Shown here in pieces: positions 32,894-41,250 of a DNA stretch of 41,250 bases. Position 1 is the stretch's first letter. The number at the start of each line of letters is the position of its first letter. The notes beneath the pieces are model-generated. The model saw only the letters and a list, made by a program, of their open reading frames with translations, was not told where the DNA came from and did not search any database. Origin of the DNA: Paraburkholderia piptadeniae (GTDB taxonomy: Bacteria; Pseudomonadota; Gammaproteobacteria; Burkholderiales; Burkholderiaceae); NCBI RefSeq assembly GCF_900007165.1, contig NZ_CYGY02000031.1, forward strand, positions 1-41,250, given 5' to 3'. Position numbers and translations under genes: made by a program.

Positions 32894-33690
32894 GCCCAGC
32901 CTCCATCGACGATCACGTCCTGCGCGGTGATCATGCGGCTGTCGTCGGCGGCGAGGAAGAGGGCCATCCGCGCGAGGTCTTCGGGCAGCAGTTCGGCGTC
33001 GATGCACTGGCCCTGCTTGATCGCGAGCCGCCCCGCATCGTCGAGCCACAAGCGCTTCTGCTTTTCCGTCATCACCCAGCCGGGCACCAGCGAATTGACG
33101 CGGACGCTGTACGGACCGAGATCGCGCGCGAGACCGCGTGTGAGCCCTTGCACGGCCGACTTCGCCATCGTGTACACGGGATAGCCGCCGTTCTTCAGCA
33201 TCCAGCTGATCGAGCCGAGGTTGATGATCGAGCCGCTTTTCGCCGCCTTCATGTCGTCGGCGACGGCCTGCGCCGCGAAGAACTGATGACGGATGTTCAC
33301 GGCGATGCCCGCGTCGAACGATTCGGGCGTGACGTTCTCGATCTTGTGGCGTTGATCGTTCGCCGCATTGTTGACGAGCACCGCGATGGGACCCATCGCG
33401 GCGCGCACGTCGGCGATCGCTTTCTTCAGCGCGTCGATATCCGTCAGATCGACGTACAGAAAGAGCGGCTTGTGGCGCGAATCGCCGAGCTGGTCGGCGA
33501 GCGCATCGCCCGCTGTTTCGTCGATATCGAAGAACGCGACACGCGCGCCCTGCGCGACGAAGTGCTCGACGAACGACGCGCCGATACCCGTCGCGCCGCC
33601 CGTGATCAGCACCGTGCGGTCCACGAGGCTTGGATAGCGCGCGTAGACGCTGTGTTCGTCGCGCGCGTTCGCGTTGGCCGGAGACGACAT
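32890..33690 (-). CDS. SDR family aldose dehydrogenase (probable galactose/arabinose 1-dehydrogenase)
   Basis: 266 aa. TGGATGIG nucleotide-binding motif near residue 30, NNAA, and the catalytic Ser-Tyr-Lys set in SISWMLKNGGYPVYTMAKSA. It resembles Caulobacter D-xylose dehydrogenase in detail: the INLGSISW and VNIRHQFFAAQAV segments and the C-terminal LPEDLARMALFLAADDSRM...DGGWA. ATG at 33690 with AAGGA about 9 nt upstream. It precedes the lactonase with an ATGA overlap and follows araH by 37 nt, so it most likely oxidises the sugar imported by AraFGH to its lactone. Confidence 0.9.
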   Translation of the reverse strand: MSSPANANARDEHSVYARYPSLVDRTVLITGGATGIGASFVEHFVAQGARVAFFDIDETAGDALADQLGDSRHKPLFLYVDLTDIDALKKAIADVRAAMGPIAVLVNNAANDQRHKIENVTPESFDAGIAVNIRHQFFAAQAVADDMKAAKSGSIINLGSISWMLKNGGYPVYTMAKSAVQGLTRGLARDLGPYSVRVNSLVPGWVMTEKQKRLWLDDAGRLAIKQGQCIDAELLPEDLARMALFLAADDSRMITAQDVIVDGGWA

Positions 33691-33727
33691 CGTTCGGTTT
33701 CCTTCTGACGTTGGTTGTTGCACGCGA

Positions 33728-34744
33728 TCAGTCGCGCGAGCCGCGATTCTTCAACTGGTCCAGCAGCACGGCCGCGAGCAGGATCGCGCCGCGCACGAGG
33801 TACTGATAGAACGCATCGATGTTCAGCAGGTTCATCACGTTTTCGACAGTGCCCATGATCAGCACGCCGATCACGACGCCCGAAATCGTCGCGCGGCCGC
33901 CGAGCAGCGACACGCCGCCCAGCACGCACGCGGAGATCACGTTCAGCTCGAAGCCTTCTGCCGCGTTCGGCTGACCCGACGTGATGCGAGACGCGAGAAT
34001 CACGCCTGCCAGCGCCGTCACCGCGCCTTGAATCAGGAAGATGAAGACGCGCGTGCGTTCGACGTTGATGCCGGCGAGACGCGATGCCTCCGGATTGCCG
34101 CCGATGGCGAGCGTATTGCGGCCGTACACCGTCGAGTTGAGCATGACGCCAAACGCGATGAAGCAGACCAGCGTCACCCAGATCGGCAGCGACACGCCGA
34201 AGAACGACAGGCTGCCGAGCGCGATGAACGTATCCGACGACACGCCCACTGCCTGGCCATGCGACACGATGAAGCCGAGGCCGCGAACGATTTCCATCGT
34301 CGCGAGCGTCGTGATCAGCGCATTGATGCGCAGGTATGCGATCACCGCGCCGTTCACGAAGCCGATGACCGCGCCGGCCACGACAGCCGCGAAGATCGCG
34401 ATGAACGTGTTGCCCGTCGCGTTCAGCACCATTGCGCACAGCACGCCCGCGAACGCCACCGTCGAGCCGACGGACAGGTCGAAGTCGCGCGACGCGAGAC
34501 AGAACATCATCGTGCACGCGACCATGCCGATCTGCGAAATCGACAGCGCGAGGCCGAGCATGTTCTCGATCGAGAAGAAGTGATCGACGGTCAGCGACAT
34601 CGTGATGAACATCACCGCGAAGATCACGATCAGGCTGTACTCGGTGATCTGCTGCCACCACTTCTGCTTGTCGCTGGCTTGCGGAATCAGCGCTTCGGCG
34701 GCGCTCTTGGCGGCCTGTTGCGCGAGGTTTTCTCTGGCTTGCAT
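33728..34744 (-). CDS. araH: L-arabinose-type ABC transporter permease AraH
   Basis: 338 aa from the ATG at 34744, favoured over the GTG three codons upstream because AGGAG lies 8 nt before the ATG but abuts the GTG. About eight to ten membrane helices, with the sugar-permease motif NGAVIAYLRINALITTLATM and the coupling region EASRLAGINVERTRVFIF. Inner-membrane channel for the AraF/AraG importer. It lies 128 nt after araG. Confidence 0.92.
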   Translation of the reverse strand: MQARENLAQQAAKSAAEALIPQASDKQKWWQQITEYSLIVIFAVMFITMSLTVDHFFSIENMLGLALSISQIGMVACTMMFCLASRDFDLSVGSTVAFAGVLCAMVLNATGNTFIAIFAAVVAGAVIGFVNGAVIAYLRINALITTLATMEIVRGLGFIVSHGQAVGVSSDTFIALGSLSFFGVSLPIWVTLVCFIAFGVMLNSTVYGRNTLAIGGNPEASRLAGINVERTRVFIFLIQGAVTALAGVILASRITSGQPNAAEGFELNVISACVLGGVSLLGGRATISGVVIGVLIMGTVENVMNLLNIDAFYQYLVRGAILLAAVLLDQLKNRGSRD

Positions 34745-34872
34745 TTGGTTCACTCCTCCCGTTCCCCACGGGCTATCGGTCTATCGGGGCTGTCGTCCCG
34801 GTCGGATTCAGATCTCGTTCAGTGCTCGTTCGCAGTATTCGTTCGCGACGCGCGCAAACGTCCTGCGCAAAC

Positions 34873-36387
34873 TCACGCCGCTTGCGCCGTCGACGAACTC
34901 TTCGGCAACGCGAGGCTCAGTACCGATTGCTCGGTCGCGGCGCCGCGCGGCAGCTCGCCGGAAATGCGCCCTTGCCGCATCACGACGATACGGTCGGACA
35001 CACCCAGCACTTCAGGCAGCTCCGACGAAATCATCACGATCGCGCAGCCGCGCTCCGCCAGCTGATAAATCACGTTGTAGATCTCGTGCTTTGCGCCGAC
35101 GTCGATGCCGCGCGTCGGCTCGTCGAGAATCACCACCTTCAGATCGGGCTCGGCCAGCCAGCGCGACAGAATCGTTTTCTGCTGGTTGCCGCCCGACAGG
35201 AAGCGAATCTTCTGACGGCGGCTCGGCGTCTTGATCTTCAGGAGCTTGATGAAGCGGTCGGCCGTTTCGGCTTCCTTCTTGCGGTCGAGAAAGATCCCCG
35301 CCTTCAGATAGTGGCGGCGGCAGCTGATGTTGATGTTCTCCGCGACCGACGCAATCGCCACGATGCCTTCTTCCTTGCGGTCTTCCGGGCACAGCACGAT
35401 GCCCTGGCGGATCGCTTCGCCGGCGCTCTTCACCTTGATCGGCTTGCCGTCGAGCACGAGTTCGCCGCCCTTCTTCGGATCGTCGCCATAGACGAGGTGC
35501 ATCAGTTCGCTACGGCCCGCGCCGACCAGCCCGAAGAAGCCGACGATCTCGCCGCGCCGCACGTCGAAGCTCGCAGGCTCGGCGAGCGGATGGCCTTCGA
35601 TGTTCTTCGCCGAGAAGCGCACTTCGCCCAGCTCGCGCGGCCGGTAGCCGTAAATGTCCGAGATTTCGCGGCCGACCATTTCGCTGACGATCGTGTCGCG
35701 GCTCACGCCTTCGAGCGTCGGATGCGACGCGACCTTGCGGCCGTCGCGGAAGATCGTGCACGCATCGCACAGTTGATAGATCTCGTCCATCCGGTGCGAG
35801 ATGTAGATCAGCGCGCGGTTGTCGGCGCGCAGATCGCGCACCAGCTTGAACAGCACTTCCGTCTCGCGGTGCGACAGCGAACTCGTTGGTTCGTCGAGCG
35901 CGATCACGCGAGCGTTGCGCATCAGCGCCTTGCAGATTTCGACCATCTGCCGTTGCGCGATCGAGAGCTTGCGCAGCTTCGCGTTCGGATCGAGATCGAC
36001 GCCCATCGCCTTGAGCCGCTCGCGCACGTAGCGCTTCGCATCGGCCTTCTTCACGAAGCCGATCGTGCTGGGCAAACGGCCCAGCAGCAGGTTTTCCGAT
36101 ACCGTCAGGTCCGGCACATACTGCAGTTCCTGGTGGATCACCGCGATCCCCGCGGCAATCGACGCGCCGGCATTCGCGAAATGCACTTCGTTGCCGTCGA
36201 TCAGCACGCGGCCGGAATCCGGCTGATATTCACCGCCGAGAATCTTCAGCAGGGTCGATTTCCCTGCGCCGTTTTCGCCCATCAGGCCATGCACCTGGCC
36301 GGCGTGCACGTCGAAAGAAATTCCGTCGAGCGCACGCACGCCTGGAAACACCTTGCCGATATTGTCAAAACGCAGCGTCGCTGACAC
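34873..36387 (-). CDS. araG: L-arabinose-type ABC transporter ATP-binding protein AraG
   Basis: 504 aa, the same length as E. coli AraG. Two ABC domains: Walker A GENGAGKST (first copy), signatures LSIAQRQMVEI and LSGGNQQKTIL, Walker B VIALDEPTSS and VVILDEPTRG; the second Walker A is degenerate (GLVGAGRSEL), as usual in sugar importers. GTG start at 36387 with AGGGGGC just upstream; the longer open frame runs back into the araF stop region and is not coding. Detailed resemblance to E. coli AraG extends to the C-terminal LSLALPKSS. Confidence 0.95.
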   Translation of the reverse strand: MSATLRFDNIGKVFPGVRALDGISFDVHAGQVHGLMGENGAGKSTLLKILGGEYQPDSGRVLIDGNEVHFANAGASIAAGIAVIHQELQYVPDLTVSENLLLGRLPSTIGFVKKADAKRYVRERLKAMGVDLDPNAKLRKLSIAQRQMVEICKALMRNARVIALDEPTSSLSHRETEVLFKLVRDLRADNRALIYISHRMDEIYQLCDACTIFRDGRKVASHPTLEGVSRDTIVSEMVGREISDIYGYRPRELGEVRFSAKNIEGHPLAEPASFDVRRGEIVGFFGLVGAGRSELMHLVYGDDPKKGGELVLDGKPIKVKSAGEAIRQGIVLCPEDRKEEGIVAIASVAENINISCRRHYLKAGIFLDRKKEAETADRFIKLLKIKTPSRRQKIRFLSGGNQQKTILSRWLAEPDLKVVILDEPTRGIDVGAKHEIYNVIYQLAERGCAIVMISSELPEVLGVSDRIVVMRQGRISGELPRGAATEQSVLSLALPKSSSTAQAA

Positions 36388-36508
36388 TTTGCCCCCTGTT
36401 GCTTCGATTGATCCTTCGTGCTGGCCGTAGTCGTCTGCGCAGTCGTCTCTTGTTCGCCCGCACGGCGGCTTGCCTTCGCCTGCTTCCGATCCGTTCCGTC
36501 CCGCGCGC

Positions 36509-36542
36509 GGCGCGTGAATGCCCTCGGCGGCATTCACGCGCC
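36509..36542. other. Intercistronic hairpin between araF and araG
   Basis: GGCGCGTGAATGCC, CTCGGC loop, GGCATTCACGCGCC: 14-bp perfect stem, 17 nt after the araF stop in the transcript, no T-run on the minus strand. Placed as expected for an element protecting the abundant binding-protein mRNA from 3' decay. Confidence 0.75.
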
Positions 36543-36559
36543 TGCGTCCCGCTGCCCGC

Positions 36560-37558
36560 TTACTTCGCTGCGAGGCCCATCTTTTCACGCACTTCGCCGA
36601 CGTTGTCGCGCGTGGCGAGCATGCCCTGCGTCAGCGTGAGCTTCGGCGGTTCCTTGCCTTGCGTGATCCATGCGTACATCAGTTCCGACGTCTCTTCGCC
36701 GTGGCGTTTCGGGCTGATGATCACGGTGCCGAAGAAGCCCGTCGGGTTCGGCTTCTTGAACTCGTTCAATGCCGAGTCCGCGCCGCCGATGCCGACGCCG
36801 ATCATGTTGTCGGCCTTGAAGCCGCGGCCTTCCGCTGCGCGCACCGCGCCGAGCACGGCTTCGTCGTTCAGGCCGTAGGCGACCCAGTGCTTGAACTGCG
36901 GGTTCTTCGTCAGCGCGATGTTCGCCGCGTTGAACGCGTTTTCCGTGTCGGTCTTCGCTTGCGGCGCGGCGATCACGTTGGCCTTCGGGAAGCCCGCTGC
37001 GACGAGCGCATCGGTTGCGCCCGTCGTGCGGTCGTGCGCCGTCGGCAGCTGCTCGTAGGTCACGTCGATCGCGCCGACGTCCTTCATGTCCCAGCCGCGC
37101 TTCTTGATTTCAGCCGCGATGCCTTCGCCGACCTGCTTGCCGATGTTGTAAGCCGAGATGCCCATGTGCGGCACCGATTCGATCGGCTTGCCCGCGCCGT
37201 CGACGAGACGGTCGTCCACCGTCATCATCTTCAGGCCGTCAGCCTTCGCCTTCGCGACGATGCCCGGTCCGAGCTTCACGTCCGGCGTGCAGATCACGAA
37301 GCCCTGCGCCTTTTGCGCAGCGAGGTTGTCGATTGCGCTCATCACCTTCTCGCCCGACGGCGCGCCGATCTTCACCAGCGTGAAGCCCTTTTCCTTGGCG
37401 GCCGTTTCGGCGAACTTCCACTCGTCCTGGAACCACGGCTCTTCCGGCTGCTTCACGAGAAAGCCGATCTTGACCGGGTCGGCGGCTTGCGCGACGGGTG
37501 CGTTGAAGAGCACCGCCGTCGCCGCCGCTGCCAGCGTGAGGAAAATTCTGCGTTTCAT
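36560..37558 (-). CDS. araF: L-arabinose-type periplasmic binding protein AraF
   Basis: 332 aa (E. coli AraF 329). Signal peptide MKRRIFLTLAAAATAVLFNA ending in AQA. The mature start VKIGFLVKQPEEPWFQDEWK is almost the E. coli AraF sequence; GFVICTPDVKLGP and RTTGATDAL are also shared. Binds arabinose or the stereochemically related galactose/fucose in the periplasm and delivers it to AraHG. AGGAG 9 nt before the ATG. A 180-nt gap separates it from the upstream SDR gene; it could hold an internal promoter but no clear -35/-10 pair was found, only a 6-bp hairpin at 37660-37678. Confidence 0.94.
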   Translation of the reverse strand: MKRRIFLTLAAAATAVLFNAPVAQAADPVKIGFLVKQPEEPWFQDEWKFAETAAKEKGFTLVKIGAPSGEKVMSAIDNLAAQKAQGFVICTPDVKLGPGIVAKAKADGLKMMTVDDRLVDGAGKPIESVPHMGISAYNIGKQVGEGIAAEIKKRGWDMKDVGAIDVTYEQLPTAHDRTTGATDALVAAGFPKANVIAAPQAKTDTENAFNAANIALTKNPQFKHWVAYGLNDEAVLGAVRAAEGRGFKADNMIGVGIGGADSALNEFKKPNPTGFFGTVIISPKRHGEETSELMYAWITQGKEPPKLTLTQGMLATRDNVGEVREKMGLAAK

Positions 37559-37738
37559 AATGCGTGTCTCCTGACTAGTGAGTAACGAGAAGGTATTGGC
37601 CGCGTCTTCTTGTACCGGCTTTGACACACGCGGCCAGCGCGTCAAGCGGTCGACACCGTCGCCTCTTCTTGCGAGGCGGCTTTGCTGCTTTTCTTCTGTT
37701 CCTTCGCTACTGCTTCGTTCCGCTTTCTTCGGTACTGC

Positions 37739-38515
37739 TCAGTCGTGATAGAGCGCCGAGCGCCCGCCATCGACCGTGATGCAACTCGCGTTGATGAATG
37801 GCGCTTCATCCGACGCGAGAAAAACGGCGGTCATCGCGACTTCCTCCGGCTTGCCGATGCGTCCCATCGGCTGCAGGTCGAGGGTCGCCTGGCGCGCGGC
37901 GGCGGGATCGGACTGCGTATTCCACCAGTCGTGCGTCAGCTGCGTTTCGATGTAGCCGGGCGCGATCGCATTCACGCGCACGTTGCGCGGCGCGTATTCG
38001 ATGCCGAGCGCGCGCGTGAGGCCGATCACGCCGTGCTTCGCGACCGGGTACGGAAAGCAGCCCGGAATGATCTTGAACGCGTGCGTCGACGCGATGTTCA
38101 CGATGCTGCCCTCGCCGCGCTCGACCATCCCCGGCAGCACCGCGCGGCAACCGTTCCACACGCCGTCCAGATCGACGGCGAAACAGCGACGCCAGTCGTC
38201 GTCCGTCATCGTCAGCGGGTCGCAGAAGACGTTGATGCCCGCGTTGTTCACGAGCACGCCGATCGGGCCGAACGCCTTTTCGCCCTCGCTCACTGCGCGC
38301 TGCACGGAAGCCGGTTGCGTGACGTCCGTCTGCACGACGAGCGTCTTGCCGCCCGTTTGTGCCGCGATGTCGGCGGCCGTTTTTCGTGCTGTTTCGATAT
38401 CGAGTTCCGCCAGCACGACGGCCGCGCCTTCGCGCGCGAACGCCGCCGCGATCGCCGCGCCGATGCCGCGTCCCGCGCCCGTCACCAGCGCGACTTTGCC
38501 TGCAAGCCGGTTCAT
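37739..38515 (-). CDS. SDR family oxidoreductase
   Basis: 258 aa. TGAGRGIG at 12-19, NNAG, and the catalytic IASTHAFKIIPGCFPYPVAK with Tyr-x-x-x-Lys. Classical SDR, NAD(P)-dependent. The ATG overlaps the dgoA stop by 4 nt (ATGA). Its place in the operon suggests a sugar or sugar-acid substrate; as a second SDR besides the xylose-dehydrogenase-like one it may act on another sugar (for example L-fucose or arabinose type) or on an intermediate. Substrate not decidable from sequence. Confidence 0.88.
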   Translation of the reverse strand: MNRLAGKVALVTGAGRGIGAAIAAAFAREGAAVVLAELDIETARKTAADIAAQTGGKTLVVQTDVTQPASVQRAVSEGEKAFGPIGVLVNNAGINVFCDPLTMTDDDWRRCFAVDLDGVWNGCRAVLPGMVERGEGSIVNIASTHAFKIIPGCFPYPVAKHGVIGLTRALGIEYAPRNVRVNAIAPGYIETQLTHDWWNTQSDPAAARQATLDLQPMGRIGKPEEVAMTAVFLASDEAPFINASCITVDGGRSALYHD

Positions 38516-39192
38516 TTCTTCACGCCCGCGCGCGCGATGCGCAGGCCGTTGATGAACGCCTTCGCGTTCGAAGCCGTCGCGGTCGCCGGCTGGCCCGGCT
38601 TGTACAGCGCCGAGCCCAGCCCGAAACCGTTCGCGCCCGCGCTCAGGAACGGGCCCATGTTGTCCGGCGCGATGCCGCCCACGGGAAGCAACGGCACGTC
38701 GTTGTGAATCACCGCGCGCCACGCCTTCACGACCTGGCAGCCGAGCTGTTCGGCCGGGAACATCTTCAGCACGTCGGCGCCGTTCTTCAGCGCGAGGAAG
38801 GCTTCCGTCGGCGTCGCGACGCCGGGCGCGCAGGCCATCGCCAGCGACTTCGCCGTCGTCACCACTTCAGGGTCGCTGTGCGGCATCACGATCAGCTCGC
38901 CACCCGCCGCCTTCACGTCGTGCACGAGTTCGCCGCGCAGCACCGTACCCGCGCCGACGATCGCATCGACGGGAATGGCCTGGCGAATTGCCGAAATGCT
39001 GTCGAACGGATTCGGGGAATTCAGCGGCACTTCGATGATCCGGAAACCGGCTTCGTAGAGCGCGCGGCCGTGATCGGCGGCGTCGGCGGGCGTGATGCCG
39101 CGCATGATCGCGATCAGCGGACACGCTTCGAAAGCGGCCATCAGGCCGGCGTGCGGCTGATAGGGTGCGGGCAGATTCAGATCGAGTTGCAT
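38512..39192 (-). CDS. dgoA: 2-dehydro-3-deoxy-6-phosphogalactonate aldolase
   Basis: 226 aa, KDPG/KDPGal aldolase family. LIAIMRGITPADA at 26-38, catalytic Glu in IIEVPLNSPNPFDSI, GAGTVL, and the Schiff-base Lys in DVLKMFPAEQLG. The LNSPNPFDSI variant is typical of the galactonate enzyme DgoA rather than Eda. Cleaves KDPGal to pyruvate and glyceraldehyde-3-phosphate. It lies 61 nt after dgoK and overlaps the next gene by 4 nt. Confidence 0.94.
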   Translation of the reverse strand: MQLDLNLPAPYQPHAGLMAAFEACPLIAIMRGITPADAADHGRALYEAGFRIIEVPLNSPNPFDSISAIRQAIPVDAIVGAGTVLRGELVHDVKAAGGELIVMPHSDPEVVTTAKSLAMACAPGVATPTEAFLALKNGADVLKMFPAEQLGCQVVKAWRAVIHNDVPLLPVGGIAPDNMGPFLSAGANGFGLGSALYKPGQPATATASNAKAFINGLRIARAGVKK

Positions 39193-39253
39193 GTCGGTTC
39201 CTATGTCGCTTGCTGTGTCAGTTGCTGTTTGTCGCGCGCCGCTTCAGGTTGCT

Positions 39254-40324
39254 TCAGGTCGCCCGCGCGGCCCCCGACGCCGCGCTGACGAGGCCCGCTT
39301 GCGCCGCGATGCGCCACAAGCCGCGCTCCGTCGCGTGCCTGACGAGTTCCGCCCGATGGCAGCCGAACCGTTCGAGCGCGAGCCGATAGCGTTCGCACAG
39401 CGCTTCGTTGCCGATCAGTTGCAACGAGCGGCCGGCGAGCGTCGATTGCCGTTGCGCGAGCGCGGCTTCGAGGCCGCCCAGTTCGTGGCCGATCAGGAGA
39501 CCGGACAGATAGTCGGGCTGCTGCTCGCGCGTCAGCTGAGCTGTCAGGCCGAGCGTGCGCGTGCTGAAGATCGTCGCGAGCACGCCGGCCTGGCCCCTGT
39601 CACGCGCGACTCGTACGCCGCGCAGAAATGCATCCGTGTCGGGACGATCGGGCGTGACCATCGTGCGGCCGAGAATCGTGTGCTCGGTGAGCGCCGCGAA
39701 CACCTCGCCCGTCATGAACGTGTGAAAGCGCTCGATCTTCGCGTCGCGCACCATCACCCATTTCGCGTGCGTGCCGGGCAGGCCGATCAGCACGCCCTTG
39801 TTGGCTGCCGACGCAGCGGTGCCCGACGCATCGGCGCCCGACGCATCCGCGCAGGCGAGCGCGCCGAAAATCTGCGTTTCCTCGCCGCGCATCACGTTCG
39901 GCAACTCGCCGTTCTGCAGCACGCCGGGCACGATGTTGAGCGGCACGCCGCGCGCCGTCTGCACGCGCACGATGCCGTCGACGAGCGCATCGGCGCTCGC
40001 TGGCGTATTCACATACGGCGCTTCCTTCCAGCCCTGCGCGCTGCCGACCATGCCCGCCGCGATCACGGGCAGTTCAGGCGAGCGGTCCAGCCACGCGCCG
40101 ACGGCGGCGTCGAACGCGGCATCGAAGCCGCCTTCCGCAGCGGGACGCGGCAGATTCATGATGCCGGCCGTCGATGCGCGCGTCTCCAGCACCGCGCCGT
40201 TTGCGTCGAACAGATAAGCGCGCAGCGAGGTCGTGCCCCAGTCGAGCGCGATCAGCGCGGCGTCGCTTACCGGCTGGGCTGGCTCGGCGCGTTGCGTGGA
40301 CAGGGGCGAACCCGTCTGAGTCAT
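39254..40324 (-). CDS. dgoK: 2-dehydro-3-deoxygalactonokinase
   Basis: 356 aa. Phosphate-binding ALIALDWGTTSLRAYLFD near residues 24-41, GMVGSAQGWKEAPY, and GVLIGLPGTHAKWVMV mark the DgoK family. Phosphorylates 2-keto-3-deoxygalactonate to KDPGal for the aldolase encoded next. ATG overlaps the iclR stop by 4 nt. An Ala/Ser/Gly/Asp-rich insert (about 160-176) precedes the GVLIGLPGTHAK motif. Confidence 0.93.
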   Translation of the reverse strand: MTQTGSPLSTQRAEPAQPVSDAALIALDWGTTSLRAYLFDANGAVLETRASTAGIMNLPRPAAEGGFDAAFDAAVGAWLDRSPELPVIAAGMVGSAQGWKEAPYVNTPASADALVDGIVRVQTARGVPLNIVPGVLQNGELPNVMRGEETQIFGALACADASGADASGTAASAANKGVLIGLPGTHAKWVMVRDAKIERFHTFMTGEVFAALTEHTILGRTMVTPDRPDTDAFLRGVRVARDRGQAGVLATIFSTRTLGLTAQLTREQQPDYLSGLLIGHELGGLEAALAQRQSTLAGRSLQLIGNEALCERYRLALERFGCHRAELVRHATERGLWRIAAQAGLVSAASGAARAT

Positions 40325-41250
40325 CGTTTGATCCTGCGCGTAGTCGGTTGCGGAACACGCCAGCCCAGTTCTTCGGAGATTGCGCGCGCTTCGCGCTGCA
40401 CGACGGGAATCAGCTCGTCCATGCGCTCGAGCGACATGTACGGAATCGTGCTCGCCACCGACAGCGCCGCGACGATCGAACCCGACGCGTCGCGCACGGG
40501 CGCGGCCACGCAACGGATCGATGCTTCGTTCTCTTCGAGATCGAACGTGAAGCCGCCCGCCGCGTAGTTCGTCATGCGCTGCATGAAGGTCTGCTGGTCG
40601 GGCCGGTTGTCGGGCTTGAAGCTGACGCCCGCGAGCGCGCGGCGCGACGCGTCGAACAGCGACTGCCATTGATCGGGCACGAGGTCGAGCATCATCGCCT
40701 TGCCGATGCCCGTCGACGCGAGCGGCATCCGGTGGCCGACGCGCGAGCGCATTTCGAGGCCGCGCGTGCCGGGAATCTTGTCGATGTACAGCACGTCGTC
40801 GCCGTCGCGCACGCCGAGATGGATGGTGTCGTGCGTCAGTTCGGCGAGCGACTCCAGATGCGGACGTGCGACCGTCGTGAGCGGCATCTGTTCGAGCGCG
40901 ATCGTGCCGAGCTCGATCAGCTTCGGACCGAGCAGGTAGCCGCCCTGCACCTGGCGCAGATAACGCGCCTGCACGAGACTGCTGACGAGCCGGTGTGTCG
41001 TACTGCGCGTCGTGCCGAGCGCGGCGCCGAAGGTGCGCAGGTCGCGCACGCCCGCTGCGGCGGCTTCGAGAATCGCGAGGCCGCGCAGCAGTGTCTGCGT
41101 GCCCGCCTGCTGCGGCGTGATGTCGAGCAGCGTGCTCGGCAGGCCGATGCTGTCGGCGGGGGGCGGCGGAACGATCGCGCCGTTCGGGGTGCGCGGCGCG
41201 GGCTTGCGCGCAGCGTCGCCGTTCTGCGTTTCAGGTGTTTCAGGTGTTTC
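40321..41250 (-). CDS. IclR family transcriptional regulator, N-terminus outside window
   Basis: 309 codons in frame to the edge with no ATG or GTG near the expected start, so the start lies beyond 41250. The winged helix (TLLRGLAILEAAAAGVRDL, then LGTTRSTTHRLVSSL) is followed by the IclR effector domain (LGVRDGDDVLYIDKIPG, MPLASTGIGKAMML, SIRCVAAPVRD). The 60 or so residues before the helix-turn-helix are Pro/Thr-rich (TPETPETQNG), unusual for the family. It is the first gene seen of the sugar operon and overlaps dgoK by 4 nt; probably its local regulator, responding to galactonate or a related acid. Confidence 0.92.
   Translation of the reverse strand, partial: ETPETPETQNGDAARKPAPRTPNGAIVPPPPADSIGLPSTLLDITPQQAGTQTLLRGLAILEAAAAGVRDLRTFGAALGTTRSTTHRLVSSLVQARYLRQVQGGYLLGPKLIELGTIALEQMPLTTVARPHLESLAELTHDTIHLGVRDGDDVLYIDKIPGTRGLEMRSRVGHRMPLASTGIGKAMMLDLVPDQWQSLFDASRRALAGVSFKPDNRPDQQTFMQRMTNYAAGGFTFDLEENEASIRCVAAPVRDASGSIVAALSVASTIPYMSLERMDELIPVVQREARAISEELGWRVPQPTTRRIKR

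Overview
The window is about 62% GC chromosomal DNA. Gene content and gene order (leuS-lptE-holA-proA; bamE divergent from fur; gap-tktA; thiL-pgpA-pncC; an oxidative sugar operon) point to a beta-proteobacterium of the Burkholderia/Paraburkholderia/Caballeronia group. This assignment rests on recalled family sequences and synteny; no search was run. Most of the window is ordinary core chromosome. No rRNA, tRNA, CRISPR array, insertion sequence or prophage was seen.

Layout. (1) 1-3187: the 5' two-thirds or so of a trimeric autotransporter adhesin on the minus strand (its 3' end lies outside the window), then an AT-richer stretch and a decayed fragment of a second adhesin on the opposite strand. 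(2) 3188-9539, minus strand: leuS-lptE-holA-proA-hemJ, a housekeeping run with a structured leader before leuS. (3) 9784-13033, minus strand: bamE-dapB-exbB-exbD, with bamE divergent from fur (13184, plus strand). (4) 13749-17687: dctA, allantoicase and ureidoglycolate lyase on the minus strand, divergent from a FadR-like GntR regulator. The shared promoter region holds three CTGGTCnGACC operators. (5) 17788-20922, minus strand: gapA and tktA. (6) 21589-22762, plus strand: a VOC protein and rsmE. (7) 22916-24231: a secreted RNase Sa-type ribonuclease with its barstar inhibitor on the minus strand, next to interlocking palindromes and a candidate small RNA on the plus strand. (8) 24280-30453: maeB (minus), thiL-pgpA-pncC and a cupin-5 protein (plus), and pyrF (minus). 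(9) 30593-41250, minus strand: a ten-gene sugar operon, iclR-dgoK-dgoA-SDR-araF-araG-araH-SDR-lactonase-aldose epimerase, with three 4-nt ATGA overlaps.

How the genes work together. Region 9 can import an arabinose/galactose-type sugar through AraFGH, equilibrate its anomers (epimerase), oxidise it (SDR), open the lactone, and, after a dehydratase not found here, phosphorylate and cleave the keto-deoxy acid with DgoK and DgoA to pyruvate and glyceraldehyde-3-phosphate (De Ley-Doudoroff route). Region 4 turns allantoate into glyoxylate and urea next to a C4-dicarboxylate carrier under what looks like one regulator. Region 7 is a secreted nuclease with a cytoplasmic immunity protein.

The least routine parts are the nuclease/barstar locus with its regulatory DNA and candidate sRNA, the GntR operator triplet, and the decayed inverted adhesin fragment.
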